In this document: positions 32,057 through 43,494 of the stretch, in pieces | How positions within the stretch are numbered: position 1 is the stretch's first letter | Layout of the letters: each line of letters opens with the position of its first letter | Source of the DNA: Semisulcospira habei | Lineage: Eukaryota > Mollusca > Gastropoda > Semisulcospiridae | Reading direction: 5' to 3' | Assembly (NCBI GenBank): GCA_036245525.1 | Contig: BTPG01000003.1 | Location: 190,887,664 to 190,951,663 of the forward strand | Length of the DNA: 64,000 nucleotides | Notes under the pieces: generated by a model | What the model saw: the letters and a program-made list of their open reading frames with translations, nothing else | Told to the model about the DNA's origin: nothing | The model's database searches: none | Position numbers and translations under genes: made by a program

Positions 32057-32228
32057 TTAATCCATTTGACCCCAGGGCCACATTTTCCAAATTTTAGAAG
32101 TTTCACTTAACTATGTACTAATTGGAAATGGTTCGACCATGATTATGTTCAAGCTAATCTCACACTACCCTTGAATTATCATGGTCGCTCCGTCACCTGT
32201 TGTAGGCCGTCGGGGCTAAATGGGTTAA
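32057..32228. mobile_element. Family A element, right-arm copy
   Basis: ttaatccatttgacccc to ggggctaaatgggttaa, with a truncated hairpin. Counterpart 21,012-21,122. Confidence 0.75.
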
Positions 32229-32262
32229 CGCCTTGGCTTTCGAGAAAGTGCCCCTTCCCCAC

Positions 32263-32328
32263 TGCAAGAGGTATAGATCCTCGTGAGCCCCCGCGTTTGC
32301 CAGGGGCTTCTGAGGATGTATGCCTCTT
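32263..32328. repeat. Family B hairpin
   Basis: gcaagaggtatagatcctcg pairs with tgaggatgtatgcctctt. Counterpart 20,917-20,976. Confidence 0.7.
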
Positions 32329-32539
32329 TCTGAAACTGCTTTGTATCTTTTTTCGGACGGGTAGTGATCTTGGGCGTTGAATTTACAATGATTTCAAACA
32401 CATGCTGAATCCACTGGCAGTGTAGAGATTAATGGCGGGGCCCCGTTAGGTCTGGATTAGGTTACCTAGCGCTTCGGGTTTCCTTGTGGGCAAGTCCAAT
32501 CTTTGTTTTATACAGGACGCCACAGAACCACCTATAACG

Positions 32540-32842
32540 ATGCCAAGCAACGTCTACAATGTCCACGTCAAGACTGGTGACGTCAAAGGCGTGGACACGA
32601 ACGCCAACGTCACTATCGTCATCTATGACGTCAAGGGTAACGTGACGCCACCCATCCCGCTAGACAATTTCTTCCGAAACGAATTCGAGCGCGGCCAGCA
32701 GGACCTGTTCACGCTGAAGGACCTTGACACGCAGGCGCTGACCGACAAACCGCACGTGCTGGAGTTGAGACGTGACAACTCTGGGCTGATGAGCGAATGG
32801 TACCTGGAAAGTGTTACCATAGAAACCAGCGACGGCTCGGAG
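32540..32842 (+). CDS. LOX-R exon 1 coding part (PLAT domain)
   Basis: 303 bases. The donor is gtaacc, weaker than the gtaagc of LOX-L. Ten bases present upstream of the ATG in LOX-L are missing here. Confidence 0.94.
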
Positions 32843-35800
32843 GTAACCTGCACAGTTAGCACAATTTTTTAATCTGAGCCGGCATCGGCCATAATTGAAC
32901 CGTGCACGGCACAGCCATGCACGGTTCAATAAAGGCTTGTTGGCCCCGAGATACTTTTGCTTACTGGAAGTGCTTTCTGCCTTTTGTTCTGTTTGAAGTA
33001 TGAAACAAAACATACTGCCAGGTAATACAACGCAACTTTTGTCACTGTATCGTTTTCTGGCTCTGTCATTAACGGGTTCACTATCACGAGACGTGGAAAG
33101 TGTAGAGCATCTGCAGAGTACACAGTATAAAACAAGTGTGTAGTCGGAATGGAATCGGCCCTATTTAAGCCTTGACCTACTTTCTGGTTTGTGAACGACA
33201 CCAAAGTATAAAATAACACGTGTAAACATTAAAGGCAATTTTGTTAGTGTGAGGGCGATAACAAACAATAAGGTAGCTTGGACAACAGTAGGCTCAATAT
33301 CTAAAGTGAGCGACAAATTTGTGGTGATGGCCCTTCGCTTGAAAGAACCTGTGCGACAGGTTCCGCCCTTTCATGTTTGTCGTATAGTTACATTTTCAAA
33401 TAAAGCATACATATAATAGAATAAAGCCAAAACATAAAATGATTTTCATAACGAAGTAAATGAAATCGGTGTCCTGAAAGAAAAGGCACAAAATACTTTA
33501 AAAGGTTGGTACTATATTAAAACTTGCAGGACATTTAAAGACATTTCAGCACCATTTGCGTTTATTATGCCTTGTCGACACACCTAATGAACTTGAACAC
33601 CAGTTGGGACACGCGTAATCGCACTTTTTTATTCTGCGCAGCCGTTGGCGTATCTATTTTTAGCGGTTTCTCGTATTGATAGCGCATGTATAGAACGGAT
33701 TGGAGTCATTGTCAGGTTACTTGATATAAAGAGGTGTGCTAAACTGGATTGTCCTGTCTAAATGTGCCTAACCGTGGCCGGTGTGTAGGGTTTAGTAACC
33801 AATGTTACATAAGTATCTTTGAACAGTTTCGGCGGTAGAGGGCCTGCAAGCACACGATAAAATCTGCTGCAGAGCTTTGACGCGCATACAACCCCGTAAC
33901 GGATTCTGGGATAGAGACAAAAGCGCGTGACAGGCCTACAAGAGATTATGGAAAGTAGTTTTGTTGGCAGAATCCGGAAACAATGTCTTCGCTTATTTTA
34001 ACCTGTTCAGTGCCAGTTGAAGGAAACTGTTTCTGCAATCTTTAATTCAAATCAAACACCGAGCCCAAGATGACCCAGGATAATGGATTCAAAGTGGTGT
34101 CAGCAAGAGGCATAGATCTTCATGAGCCCCCGCAACTTCGGGGGCTCATGTCAAGAGGATCTATACCTCTTGCAGTTGGGTATGTTCAATTTTTCTCGGC
34201 ACTGAAAGAGTCAACGACTGATCTGCTCTTTTCGTGACTTTGCAGTTTGTGTTCCCGTTCAACCGATGGGTGGCAGCGGACAAGGTGTACAAGGTTCCGC
34301 ATCTGGACACCTCCCTCCCAGAAAACGACCCCTTTCCGGACATGCGCGCTGAGAGGCTGAAGGCGGCCAAGGAAATCTACCTGTGAGTCTTGCCACTTTC
34401 ACTGCTTGTGACCCCAGATTGCGTTAGAAAACTTCCCAACTCCAAACAGACCAGGTCGTTCAACGATCATGGCTGTGAAGTGGCGTCAGCAGGAGACACA
34501 GATCCCCATGAGTCGCAATTGCGGGGGCTTATGAGATCTCTTGCAGCTAGGTCACGATTACCTGTTGGAAGTGAAGGGGTTAAGGTAATTTTCTTAACAC
34601 TTTACTGTTACCAACTATACTGCTCGGCGCAAAAGATGCATAATTTCTCAACAGTATCGACAGTACAAGCTAGTCCAACGTATAAGAACCCCATCGGTCC
34701 AAGGAACATGGATACAAAGCGGTCAGCAACAGGCATAGATCCACATGAGCCCCCGCACATGCAGGGACTTTTGAGGATCTACGCCTCTTGCATTTGGTCG
34801 TCGCTCGCAATTGTTCCGGCAACGAATGAGAAGTAGACGCGCTTTGCTTTCATTTGTTCAGACTGTCGCCAGACAACGAAGGACCTGCCCGGGTGGAGAA
34901 AGTGCCGCCAGAGGAAGAATTCTCCAGCGACTACAAGGTTTGTCACTCTTGCCGACTGATTTTATAATAGTCTGTCTCGCAGTCACACGATTCAGTTTTA
35001 ACACTTTGACGCTGGGGCTTTTTGCCGAGGTGATTCTTACGTAACCGACCTTACAAAAATAAACCACAACTTTGGCTGTTGCCGACATGTGTTGTCGGTG
35101 ATTCTTGTGGGCCAAGCTAATCTAGCACTATCCTTGAATTATCAGGGTCGATTCATCTCCAACTGGTGCGTAGTCGTTAGGTGACGCGTACAAAATCTGG
35201 CAATGCGCCCTTGAGGTGTAATTCGTTAACCGTACCATGTTCGGAAATGCTGCCCAGATAGACCCACTGAGTCAGCACGCCAAGCATGCTTAGCATCTCA
35301 TTTGAGTAGAAGGCGAAATCCCAGCGTGGCTGCATCCTTTTAGAAGTCCCGCAAACGGTACAGGAAGAAGCCACAGGTAGTGTACTCGGCACGAGTAGCT
35401 GCATGCTCAAATTTATCAATCGCTATATACACGCGTGCTCCTTGCAGAGTTTCCTGCTGGGCACGGGCTTGAAAGCAACCATTGAGAACATCGAGCCGTC
35501 CACGTGGTCCACACTGTCCCAGATAGAAGAGCTGTACTCCGAACTTACTGGCCAGTACTACCGACCTCCCTGCTTGGACCACCATGACTGGCGCCAAGAC
35601 TGGTGGTTCGGCTACCAGCGGCTGTGCGGCCCGGACCCCACCGTGATCCGCCTTTGCTGCTCCATTCCCGACAACCTGGGCGTGACTGAGGATGAGTTGC
35701 GTCCCTTCCTAGAGGGACAGACGCCAGCGGAGGTGATGGCAGCCAAGAGGCTGTTCGTGTGTGATCTGAAACACCTGCAGGACTTCAGGTTAGGTGTCTG

Positions 35801-38800
35801 GCTGGCTAGCTATCAGGCTGGTTGCTTGTGTATGCGTTTCGTTACTTGTAGGTTATTTTTATAATTTATTTATTATCATAATTTTAAATATGTTTTTATT
35901 TATTCTTTTTATTTTTTATTTTTAAATTAATGCTTTGGTTGGTATTGAACAACGATGAACAGCTGTTCTGTGTGAAAACACTACGAGTGTAACAATGCCG
36001 CACAAAAGTTGGTCTTGGCATTTTAATATTTGATAGGGAAGCTTGGTTTACTGAAAGGTGATAAAGCACTGAAGAAAACGCCAGCTTCGTCCAACACGGG
36101 AGCCTCGAAGATGCTTTCAATTTACCTGCAATGTGCTAGTCGGTGGTTTGTACTTTTAACCCATTCAAGGTCCCCTGCATCAATAGATGCAAATGCGTCG
36201 TATAACGTTCCCGCCGTAAACGAGGCTTTTGCAGCTATCGATTCGGGGCGCCTTGAATGAGTTCAGGTTTGTTAACCCCCTTGTGCATGCAGCCACCGGG
36301 ACTGCATGCGGTGCCTGCGACTGCGTGCACATGGGGGTTTAACTCGCTCAGTGCCGAGCAGATCTGAACACCACCCAACCGCAAGAGGTACAGATCCTTA
36401 TGAGCCCCCGCACTGAGTGCCGGGGCTCATGAGGATCTATGCCTGTTGCTGACACCACACATAATCTACGTTTATGGAACACGTAGGATATTCTGTGTTA
36501 ACAAAGATTGCAGAAAGTCTGTATGAGCTGGCACTGAACGGGTTAAAGCGCACATACTGTTGCCCGCACACAAGTAGTGCACACCTATGTAGTGGAAACG
36601 GCTTCAGCGAATGCTCATCTCGTGTTTCGTCAGTAAAACTGGTTCGTCAGAAGGCGCCCGTTATGTGCTTGTTGATGTACAACATTACTGTCTGAACCAT
36701 CCACTTTTTTTTTTTTACCATTTGGCGTCTAAACTCAATTTATTGAGCTTAATTGTACCAGCTGCAGGGGCGGATCAGTTTTCTGGAAGTGTTGTGGGGG
36801 GGTGGGAACTTTTTGTTATGGACCTTCAACCTGACAAGTTCTTCCCAGTGGCCGAGAAATGGGAAGGATAACGTGCGGGGACTAATTGTAACATCAACCT
36901 CCCCACTCGTCGAAAAACGAGGTGGGGAAAACCCGAAAAGGGACTTGTATATAACATTTTACAAAATTTTTGACCGGAGCATCCCAGGAATCCGGATCCG
37001 CCCCCAAGGTGCACAGTGGTGCACCTTGCATTACATTTTATCAACGCGCATTTAACAGGCGCTTTTAGAACCGTCGTAAAACATGGAACATAATACACTT
37101 ACCACGCTTACTTTCCCTTTCCAGACATGGCCCTGGAGGCCGTGTATTGACGGCTCCACTTGCCCTCCTATTCGTCAACAAAGAGAAGCAACTCCTGCCA
37201 ATCGCCATCCAGCTCTTCCAGCAACCAGGGGCGGACAACCCCGTCTTCCTTCCAACAGACAACGAGTACACCTGGCTTCTCGCCAAAATGTGGTGTGTAA
37301 ACCAGGACTGTTAATCCTTCAACCCATTTAGTCCCGGCACCCTGCAGCAGGCGCCATGCTCAACTGACACTACCCTTGAATTATGATCAGTCCATCTCCT
37401 AAAACTGGTACATAGTAATTGGGCAACGTCTCCAAATTTAAGAAACGGGAACTTGGGGCTAAAAGTGTTACTCTCTAACATGAAATAGATTTGAGCATGA
37501 TAGAGTGGTGCAGAACCATCATGAAGTGTGCACTGGGTCGTCTGTCTGTCTTCCGTGGCAAACTTTTAACCTTAACATTTTCGCGAGCTCTGAGTATATT
37601 CAAGCCAGTTTCAGACATGGCCTTACGAGAATTTGTGACAAGACCTTAGCAAACATAAAATTTCAGTGACCTCTCTCAAAGGTCAAGGTCAAATGGTCTA
37701 CAAATAGGCAAAGGATTGTCACAATATTGTACTGTAACTTCAGACCCAAACGTCGTAAAGAGACGCCTGATGGTAAGACTTTTCTGTGCATACTAATTTG
37801 GATGACCCCTCAGAAAGGCTAAGGGTCACAAGAGGTCCAGAAATCAATTTTTAAAAGTGTGCATTTTTTCCTCAAGTTCCAGCTTTCAACTTAAGGTCTA
37901 GGGTCAGGAAAGTGTTACTACTGTGTGAAAAATGCCTCTTTTTGAAAGCAAAAGTAGTATTTTTATCAAACGTGAGCCTTATGGACTTCTTCAGGTACAA
38001 TCTGGCCGAAGCTAATTCGCACCAGGTCTTGACCCATCTGCACTTCACCCACCTGCTGATGGAGAGCTTTTGTCTGGCCGCCAACCGCGAGCTATCGGGA
38101 AACCACCCGATCTTCCGCCTCCTGAAACCTCACTTCATGTTTCTGCTGAAAATCAACGCGGCAGCCAGTACAATACTGCTGAGCCCGGGCGGGCTGTTTG
38201 ATAAAGTGAGTTGTCACGTCGGGCGAATCTGGTTATAAGTCCATTTTTTTCTTTGTGAAAAGCGCGATTTTTTACTGTAATACAATGAAAAGCTGCTTTG
38301 CGCAAATTGACGTCTTTTTGTGCACTCGATTTGTTCTGTTACTGGCAACATTTCTTTGACCTTTACACGCTTAACCCTAATTGTGTCGGTAGCGGGTTTG
38401 TTATGATTTCTGTAGGATTATCACGACAAAAACCGCTACCGACAAGAGGATTAACATTTTCCTGGTGGACCGAACCTATACAAATTTCGCCGCCTATTGT
38501 CTCTCCGTGCATTCTCGACTCTTACCCCACCCGGGTCTGCCCTGGGGGACTTGGGTGGGGTTAGGTATTTTTTAGTTCCCAGGGTCACCCTGGTCAGCCC
38601 CACAGGGTGGGTTTTTCTCTCTATTCTGGGGCATTTGTTTCTGTCTACCCTTTGTCCATTCACCTGTATTTGCCTTTTTAAAACTCTCCCTACTGTCTGC
38701 ACTGCCTGTAGCTCTTGATATTGGATGTGTGTTGCTAAATGGTCTTAGCTTTATTTAGGCCCCATGTGTTAGGTTTATTTAATGTATTTGACCGGCTGGC

Positions 38801-41800
38801 GACATACATTCAATGTTCTGTTTATTTTTTTTTCACAAGCAGTGCAGGCACGTCCTGAGAAAGCCTTGTTGCTGTCGGGACGCTAAGCAATGTACAATCA
38901 ATTCTCGACTCTTACACATGCTGTATCAGAATGGTTTCGTCTAACGTTATAGTGCAAATGATTACGTGTATAGCGCCTAACATCTGATCAGAGCTATGCG
39001 CTTAACAAACTAATTGGACAAAAATAATTACAAAAGCGCAATGTACAAAATGTCGCCTTTCGCCGTTGCCCGTTGTCTAATGGCGGCCACTCGAGCTATA
39101 GCCATACAGTGACGGACTAAATTGTAAACCGTACCTGACTAAAACGCAAATCGAATGGTTTAATTTACCTATGTCTCAGGTATCCGCCGTGGGACATGAC
39201 ACGATTCGGGAGCTGGGCATCCGAGGTTTGAAAGAGTGGAGGGTGGATGTGGAGGGAACGCTGCCCGAGGCGCTCAAAGCTCGCGGGGTTCTGGACGCGG
39301 ACGTGCTGCCCAACTATCATTACCGCGAGGACGGGCTGCCGCTTTATGACGTCGTCGAGGTGAGCGGGGGGGGGGAGGGGGAGAGGGCCGAGCGTTTTTG
39401 TATCGGAAGGTTTGGGTGGTATTGAGCAATACCCACATGTATTGGGCAACTTTCGCAACCGCCCGCCTCGTCTGTCGCTCGTGCGGACAGTCGTTTGACG
39501 TCCCGTTTGCAAGCGAAAGGCGTTCTGGCGGTTGCAAATGTTTCCTGTCATTACTGGCCAAACGGCCTAGATTTTGCCACGCCGTCAGGGTCTTTGTGCT
39601 CACAAGCAGAGGTTGTCAGCGGTAGATAAGTCAGATGCCCGTCTGTTCGCCAGCGAAAGACGTGTGAGCGGTTGCGAACGTTTTCTCATGTGCTTTGCTC
39701 CCGACTGGATCGCTACGGGGCCTCGGTTACACAAGCCATTAACCCTCACTGCCGAAAACGTGAACACGATCCAGCTGAAAGAGGCGTAGATCGTGAGCCG
39801 CCGCGACTGCAAGGGTTCATGAGGATCTATGCCTCGTGCTGCGACCACTTGACGCCAATGTTTTTTGGAGGATAGGTTTTGGTCGTTGAATGAGCAGATT
39901 TCAGAAACAAAATGTACGTACGTTGGCAGGAAAGGGGTTAAAGGTTTGACTACTGTAACAGGCAACCTGTTTAATAGCTTGCACACGATTCTCACTCACG
40001 CAACTGGTCTCTTATGTGTGGCCTTCGGGCATAATGTCACCTTAGCTGTCCCGTGTACAGCCAAGTGAGGCTAAGCATCTTTTTGTGGTTGCTATTTTCT
40101 TCGGAAGTCTAGAGTTTTTCAGAGGTTAAATTGGCTTTTTCGGTGTTAAAAGCGTTTTTTATCGCGATGATTCCTGCAGGAAACCGCTACCGACACCACC
40201 CCCCGCCCCCACCCGGGTCTGCCTTGGGGGACTAGGTTGGAGTTAACTACTTAGTTCCCAGCGTCACCCTGGTCAACCCCACAGGGTGGGTTTTCCCCTC
40301 TGGGGCATGTGTTCCTGTCTACCCTTGGTCCATTCCCCTGTATTTAACTTTTTTAAACTCTCACTACTGTCTGCGCTGCCTGTAGCTCTTGATATTGGAT
40401 GTGTGTTGCTAAATGGTCTTGGGTTTATTTAGTGTTTTAGACCGGCTGGCGACATGCATACCATATTCTGTTTAGTTTTTTTTTTTTTTTTCACAAGCAG
40501 TGCAGGCACGTCCTGAGTCTTGTTGCTGTCGGGATGTTAAGCAATGTATAACCAACCAAAGCTACCGACCCTCAAGGGTTAGAAGGTCAGAAAACTGCGT
40601 CTGTGGACGAAAACTAAACCGGAAGGCCGGATAAACATGCGATATCGTTTGTCCTGGATTAATATTTTCGTCAAAGCATGTGAAATTTTGACCATATCAT
40701 TTCCGAACAAGGTACGTCAAGTCATTCGGGACGTGCCGCTTCCGAATGAGTTAACGCTGACTGTATGGCGCCCAAGTATGGCGATACACTGAGGCTGAGA
40801 TATTACAATTCTTTTCAAAACATTTGTGTAAATGCTGTTGGTATTCTCAATATTCTGTGACATTCGTTCCTGACCTTTCAGAAGTACGCGACGGCCTACA
40901 TCAACCTCTACTACCCTGGCGACAAGGAACTCCAGGCCGACTCCGAGGTTCAGGCTTGGGCAGCAGTTTTGGCCAAGCCCCGCGCCGAGGGCGGTTACGG
41001 AATACACGGCCTGCCGCTGACCCACGGTGCTCTGACCTCACTCGACCAGCTCGCCCTACTGATCACGAGCGTCATCTTCACGTGCAGCGTGGGGCACGCG
41101 GCGGTCAACTTTCCCCAGTACGACCACTTCGGCTACGCGCCCGACTACCCGTTTATCTTGCTGGGGGACCCGCCCACCGATAAGGTCAGAAACTGGTAAA
41201 ATATTTAACCCTTTGGCTGTCGGTAGCGCTAATTGTCGCGATGATCCCTACAGGAATTATTGCGACTAAAAACGGCTACCGACAGCCAAAGGGTTAAAAA
41301 TAGGTCAGCTTCAGTATTACGCACTCCAGTACACCGCAATCTCTTAAGACTGTCAGGTCTCTAGCTCCCACGGAATTCGGTGAGGAATACGTTCTGAAGC
41401 CGACGTCAGACTTCGCTGTTGTAGGCCCCGGGGACCTTTGGCTTACCAAGAGGATTGTCTTGTGTAAATTCAGCAATAAAATGGTGATAAAGAGCGATCT
41501 GATTTCAGTTCCCAGGTACTGCAATATACTTAGGATGACCCGTTTGTAGACTGTATTAGTGTAGTTCATTTTTGTACAACTTTGTGCCTGTCTCTTCATT
41601 GTTTTGTTTATTTACATAGTAAGCCATTTCTGTATTTACAGCAAACTCTTCGCTTCACATGAAACTGTAGCTGCAATTATCTCACTTATGACATTTGACC
41701 ACTGGTTTGGGACTTTGGATTTTACGGCCTCAGGCCGTAAGGTTCAGTGTCGCAGACCAACACACACTGTTAAAACGTTCACATTTTCATTCGTTTCATT

Positions 41801-42083
41801 TCAGCTTCCTCGGAGCGAAGAGGACGTGGCCAAGCTGATTGCTGACAAAGACTCCCTCCTGCGCACGATGCGAGCTGTCAGTCTCTTCAGCTCTCGCGGC
41901 AACGCCCGCCTCGGCACCCCACTGGCCTCCTTCATCGTCGATCCACCTGCCGTGATAGTGGGCGAGCGTTTCCAGAGGGAGCTAGAGACGGTTGAGAAGG
42001 CGGTGCTGGAGCGCAACAAGACGCGAAAACCCGGCTACGATGTCCTGAACCCAGCTCTCATCCCCAACTCCATCAGTATCTAG
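32540..42083 (+). CDS. LOX-R: animal lipoxygenase (PLAT plus lipoxygenase domain), nine coding exons
   Basis: Paralog of LOX-L in the opposite orientation, with the same predicted activity: iron-dependent dioxygenation of polyunsaturated fatty acids. Exons 32540-32842, 34246-34382, 34862-34937, 35448-35788, 37125-37292, 37995-38205, 39180-39359, 40882-41184 and 41805-42083 sum to 1998 bases (665 residues plus stop), with every boundary GT-AG and phases consistent. Ligands: two His in HQVLTHLHFTHLLMESF, His and Asn in CSVGHAAVNFPQYD, and the C-terminal Ile. INAAAST places Ala at the stereocontrol position, which in characterised animal enzymes goes with S products. The start is MPSNVYNVHV. No transposon disrupts an exon or splice site, so this copy looks fully functional. 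It could be a 5-, 8-, 12- or 15-type enzyme. Confidence 0.96.
33998..34214. mobile_element. Family B miniature element
   Basis: TTAACCTGTTCAGTGCCAG start, core 34102-34172, end ggcactgaaagagtcaa. Partner of 17,761-17,962, without the S insertion. Confidence 0.8.
34246..34382 (+). CDS. LOX-R exon 2
   Basis: 137 bases; FVFPFNRWVAADKVYKV. Acceptor tttgcag, donor gtgagt. Confidence 0.94.
34488..34544. repeat. Family B hairpin
   Basis: Shortened copy around gtcgcaattgcgggggc; counterpart 17,033-17,093. Confidence 0.65.
34726..34791. repeat. Family B hairpin
   Basis: caacaggcatagatccac pairs with ttgaggatctacgcctcttg; counterpart 16,735-16,800. Confidence 0.7.
34862..34937 (+). CDS. LOX-R exon 3
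   Basis: 76 bases; LSPDNEGPARVEKVPPEEEF. Two residues differ from LOX-L. Confidence 0.93.
35448..35788 (+). CDS. LOX-R exon 4
   Basis: 341 bases; acceptor gctccttgcag, which shows the original intron end that the S insertion displaced in LOX-L. Confidence 0.95.
36156..36264. mobile_element. Family H hairpin element
   Basis: TTAACCCATTCAAGGTCCC pairs with the end gcgccttgaatgagtt. Longer than its left-arm partner 14,608-14,684. Confidence 0.7.
36272..36342. mobile_element. Family G hairpin element
   Basis: TTAACCCCCTTGTGCATGC to cacatgggggtttaa; partner 14,532-14,600. Confidence 0.78.
36339..36546. mobile_element. Family B miniature element
   Basis: TTAACTCGCTCAGTGCCG to ggcactgaacgggttaa; core 36381-36448; partner 14,338-14,535. 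Confidence 0.82.
36774..37006. mobile_element. hAT-like miniature element, right-arm copy
   Basis: CAGGGGCGGATCAG to GGATCCGCCCCC; partner 13,814-14,088. Confidence 0.72.
37125..37292 (+). CDS. LOX-R exon 5
   Basis: 168 bases; LLPIAIQLFQQPGADNPVF and EYTWLLAKM. Acceptor tttccag, donor gtgtgt. Confidence 0.95.
37319..37470. mobile_element. Family A element, right-arm copy
   Basis: Partner of 13,345-13,497; hairpin partly lost. Confidence 0.7.
37995..38205 (+). CDS. LOX-R exon 6 (iron His pair)
   Basis: 211 bases; contains the H-x4-H iron motif and INAAASTILL. Confidence 0.96.
38371..38454. mobile_element. Family C hairpin element
   Basis: gtgtcggtagcgggttt pairs with aaaaccgctaccgacaa; partner 12,072-12,154. 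Confidence 0.8.
38526..38900 (+). mobile_element. S retroposon copy, right arm only
   Basis: Sense orientation on the plus strand: starts CCCACCCGGGTCTGCC and ends aagcaatgtacaatca. Duplication attctcgactcttac at 38511-38525 and 38901-38915. No copy at the matching left-arm site. Confidence 0.95.
39180..39359 (+). CDS. LOX-R exon 7
   Basis: 180 bases; LPEALKARGVLDADVLPNY. Differs from LOX-L at three residues. Confidence 0.95.
39739..39942. mobile_element. Family B miniature element
   Basis: TTAACCCTCACTGCCG to ggcaggaaaggggttaa; core 39778-39840; partner 10,001-10,207. Confidence 0.78.
40198..40558 (+). mobile_element. S retroposon inserted inside a family C hairpin
   Basis: Older, more diverged copy flanked by gctaccgacacc (40186-40197) and gctaccgaccc (from 40561). 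The target was the stem of a family C hairpin. The left arm keeps the uninterrupted hairpin (8,743-8,820). Confidence 0.85.
40882..41184 (+). CDS. LOX-R exon 8 (third iron His and Asn)
   Basis: 303 bases; CSVGHAAVNFPQYD. About six residues differ from LOX-L, none at the ligands. Confidence 0.96.
41205..41296. mobile_element. Family C hairpin element, nearly perfect
   Basis: TTAACCCTTTGGCTGTCGG at one end and ccgacagccaaagggttaa at the other, with tgtcgcgatgatc paired across a short centre. Partner 7,926-8,041. Confidence 0.88.
41701..41764. repeat. Family F hairpin
   Basis: ggattttacggcc and ggccgtaaggttc fold back; partner 7,469-7,533. Confidence 0.7.
41805..42083 (+). CDS. LOX-R exon 9 (C-terminus)
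   Basis: 279 bases ending NPALIPNSISI and TAG. Confidence 0.96.
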   Translation, partial: LPRSEEDVAKLIADKDSLLRTMRAVSLFSSRGNARLGTPLASFIVDPPAVIVGERFQRELETVEKAVLERNKTRKPGYDVLNPALIPNSISI

Positions 42084-42276
42084 GACCTTCAAATTATTCA
42101 GTCGCACATTAGCTTGCAGGAAGTCTTCAGAGAAAAAGTACCAAGTTTAGCAGTGTCGATCTTTACACCCTTGTGCAAGTCACCTGTACACTGGTTGTGT
42201 CCCTAGATTCGCTGGAGGCAACCAGTCTTACAACGATTGTTGTCGATTATTTGTTCCGAGGACCACAAAACGAGGA

Positions 42277-42282
42277 AATAAA
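42277..42282 (+). terminator. Polyadenylation signal of LOX-R
   Basis: AATAAA about 195 bases after the stop, followed by an A-rich run; conserved with LOX-L. Confidence 0.7.
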
Positions 42283-42439
42283 AAAAAAAAAATCAACCGG
42301 CTGTGCACGTGCATGTGTCCTTTTGTGTGTGTGGTGTCTTTGCGGTATGTTTGTGTGTGCGCGCAAATGTTTCCTCGTTTCTGATTTGGTGTGGGTTTAT
42401 GTCTCGGAATGTCATTACTTTGGCCTACTGATAAGAATT

Positions 42440-43490
42440 ACCATGTAACCCAGATTTTTCAGAAAAAGATGATCCTTGATTAACGCCCATTCCCTCTCGG
42501 AAAGTAATAGCAAAAGGTTTTCGGTTTCAATAGCTATTTTCACTATAACATCAATGATGGGTTCAATTAACCGATATGGCAACACAAACATCGGTGACTA
42601 GAGACAAAATAAAGCGTGAGGGAGCAGACTGACGGCAACCCGATCCGTGGACACTGTAATAAACAAAAATATAGGTGCCATAACATAAAACAAAAGCACT
42701 GGTTTTCCATTCATACTAGAACATGTAATTGAGCACACCGTGGGACCTAGTACAAAATGGATCCTTCGATTTAACTGCAAAACCCCTCGCAGCAAAAACA
42801 ATATATTGGGGCTATGTTATGCTTGTTTGATCTGGCCCGATCAGCTCAAGCGCAGCAAAGCTATACAAATCGCCCTGTTTAAACTTATTCCATAAGTTTA
42901 ATACATGTCGGTTAATACAACAGCCCTACGCGCGATTACATCATCCCTACACCAAGAAATCCACCCTTTAGGCCCCATTTAAGACTGCAGGTGAAAATCC
43001 AATTGCAAACACTAATCGATGTATGGCTCGAAGTCAAAACGCCCAAAATATTACCAATTCCACAGATGCATGCCGAGACAAAAATACACATGGTTCTTGT
43101 ACTATTGGAATGCATAAATATTCCCTGCATCGCAATATAATTCGCATAAAAAATACATCTTATAAATTTAATGCAGTCCCTTAATGAAGTCGACAATAAA
43201 AACACTTTACCAACCTGAATTAGCATCCTAGAAGTCGGGGCATGCTGTCCCCGCTCAAACAATGAAACGAGGAAGTAAAAAAATCGGAACTAAAATATTA
43301 CAAACTACACCAAAAGTATTCCTGCAATATTATTACAAGGTCATTTCCAAAACCAAAACTAAAAAATATGCTTAAGGAAAAACTTAAAGGAAAATTTATT
43401 TGTCTCTGTCTAAAAAGGGAAAACAAGAACAATTCTAAGCTTACTCAAAATACAACTTATTAACCTATCGCAGGGGTGATATAGGTTACA
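42440..43490. other. No gene recognised
   Basis: AT-rich sequence beyond the right boundary of the duplication. No conserved coding frame, hairpin family or retroposon was recognised. Confidence 0.5.
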
Positions 43491-43494
43491 ACCA

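Larger units (their letters stand above)
28130..42431. repeat. Right arm of the large inverted duplication
   Basis: Reverse complement of 6,825-27,490, with collinear exons, promoter, hairpin elements and 3' end. It lacks the eight or so S insertions and the LINE of the left arm, and has its own insertions: a tRNA-SINE (29,003-29,427), a family A element (30,466-30,677) and two S copies (38,526 and about 40,198). Confidence 0.92.

Noticed and set aside
32623..33013. Open frames on the strand opposite LOX-R exon 1
   Set aside because: Shadow frames of a conserved exon; the same occurs opposite LOX-L exon 1 and both agree only because the exon is conserved.
41205..41296. Hairpins as bacterial-type terminators or a CRISPR array
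   Set aside because: The DNA is eukaryotic with spliced genes, and the repeats are dispersed, TTAA-bounded and not regularly spaced.
6825..42431. Inverted duplication as an assembly artefact (two haplotypes joined)
   Set aside because: Protein differences, a four-residue indel and about ten arm-specific insertions are too much for alleles, although spanning reads should still be checked.
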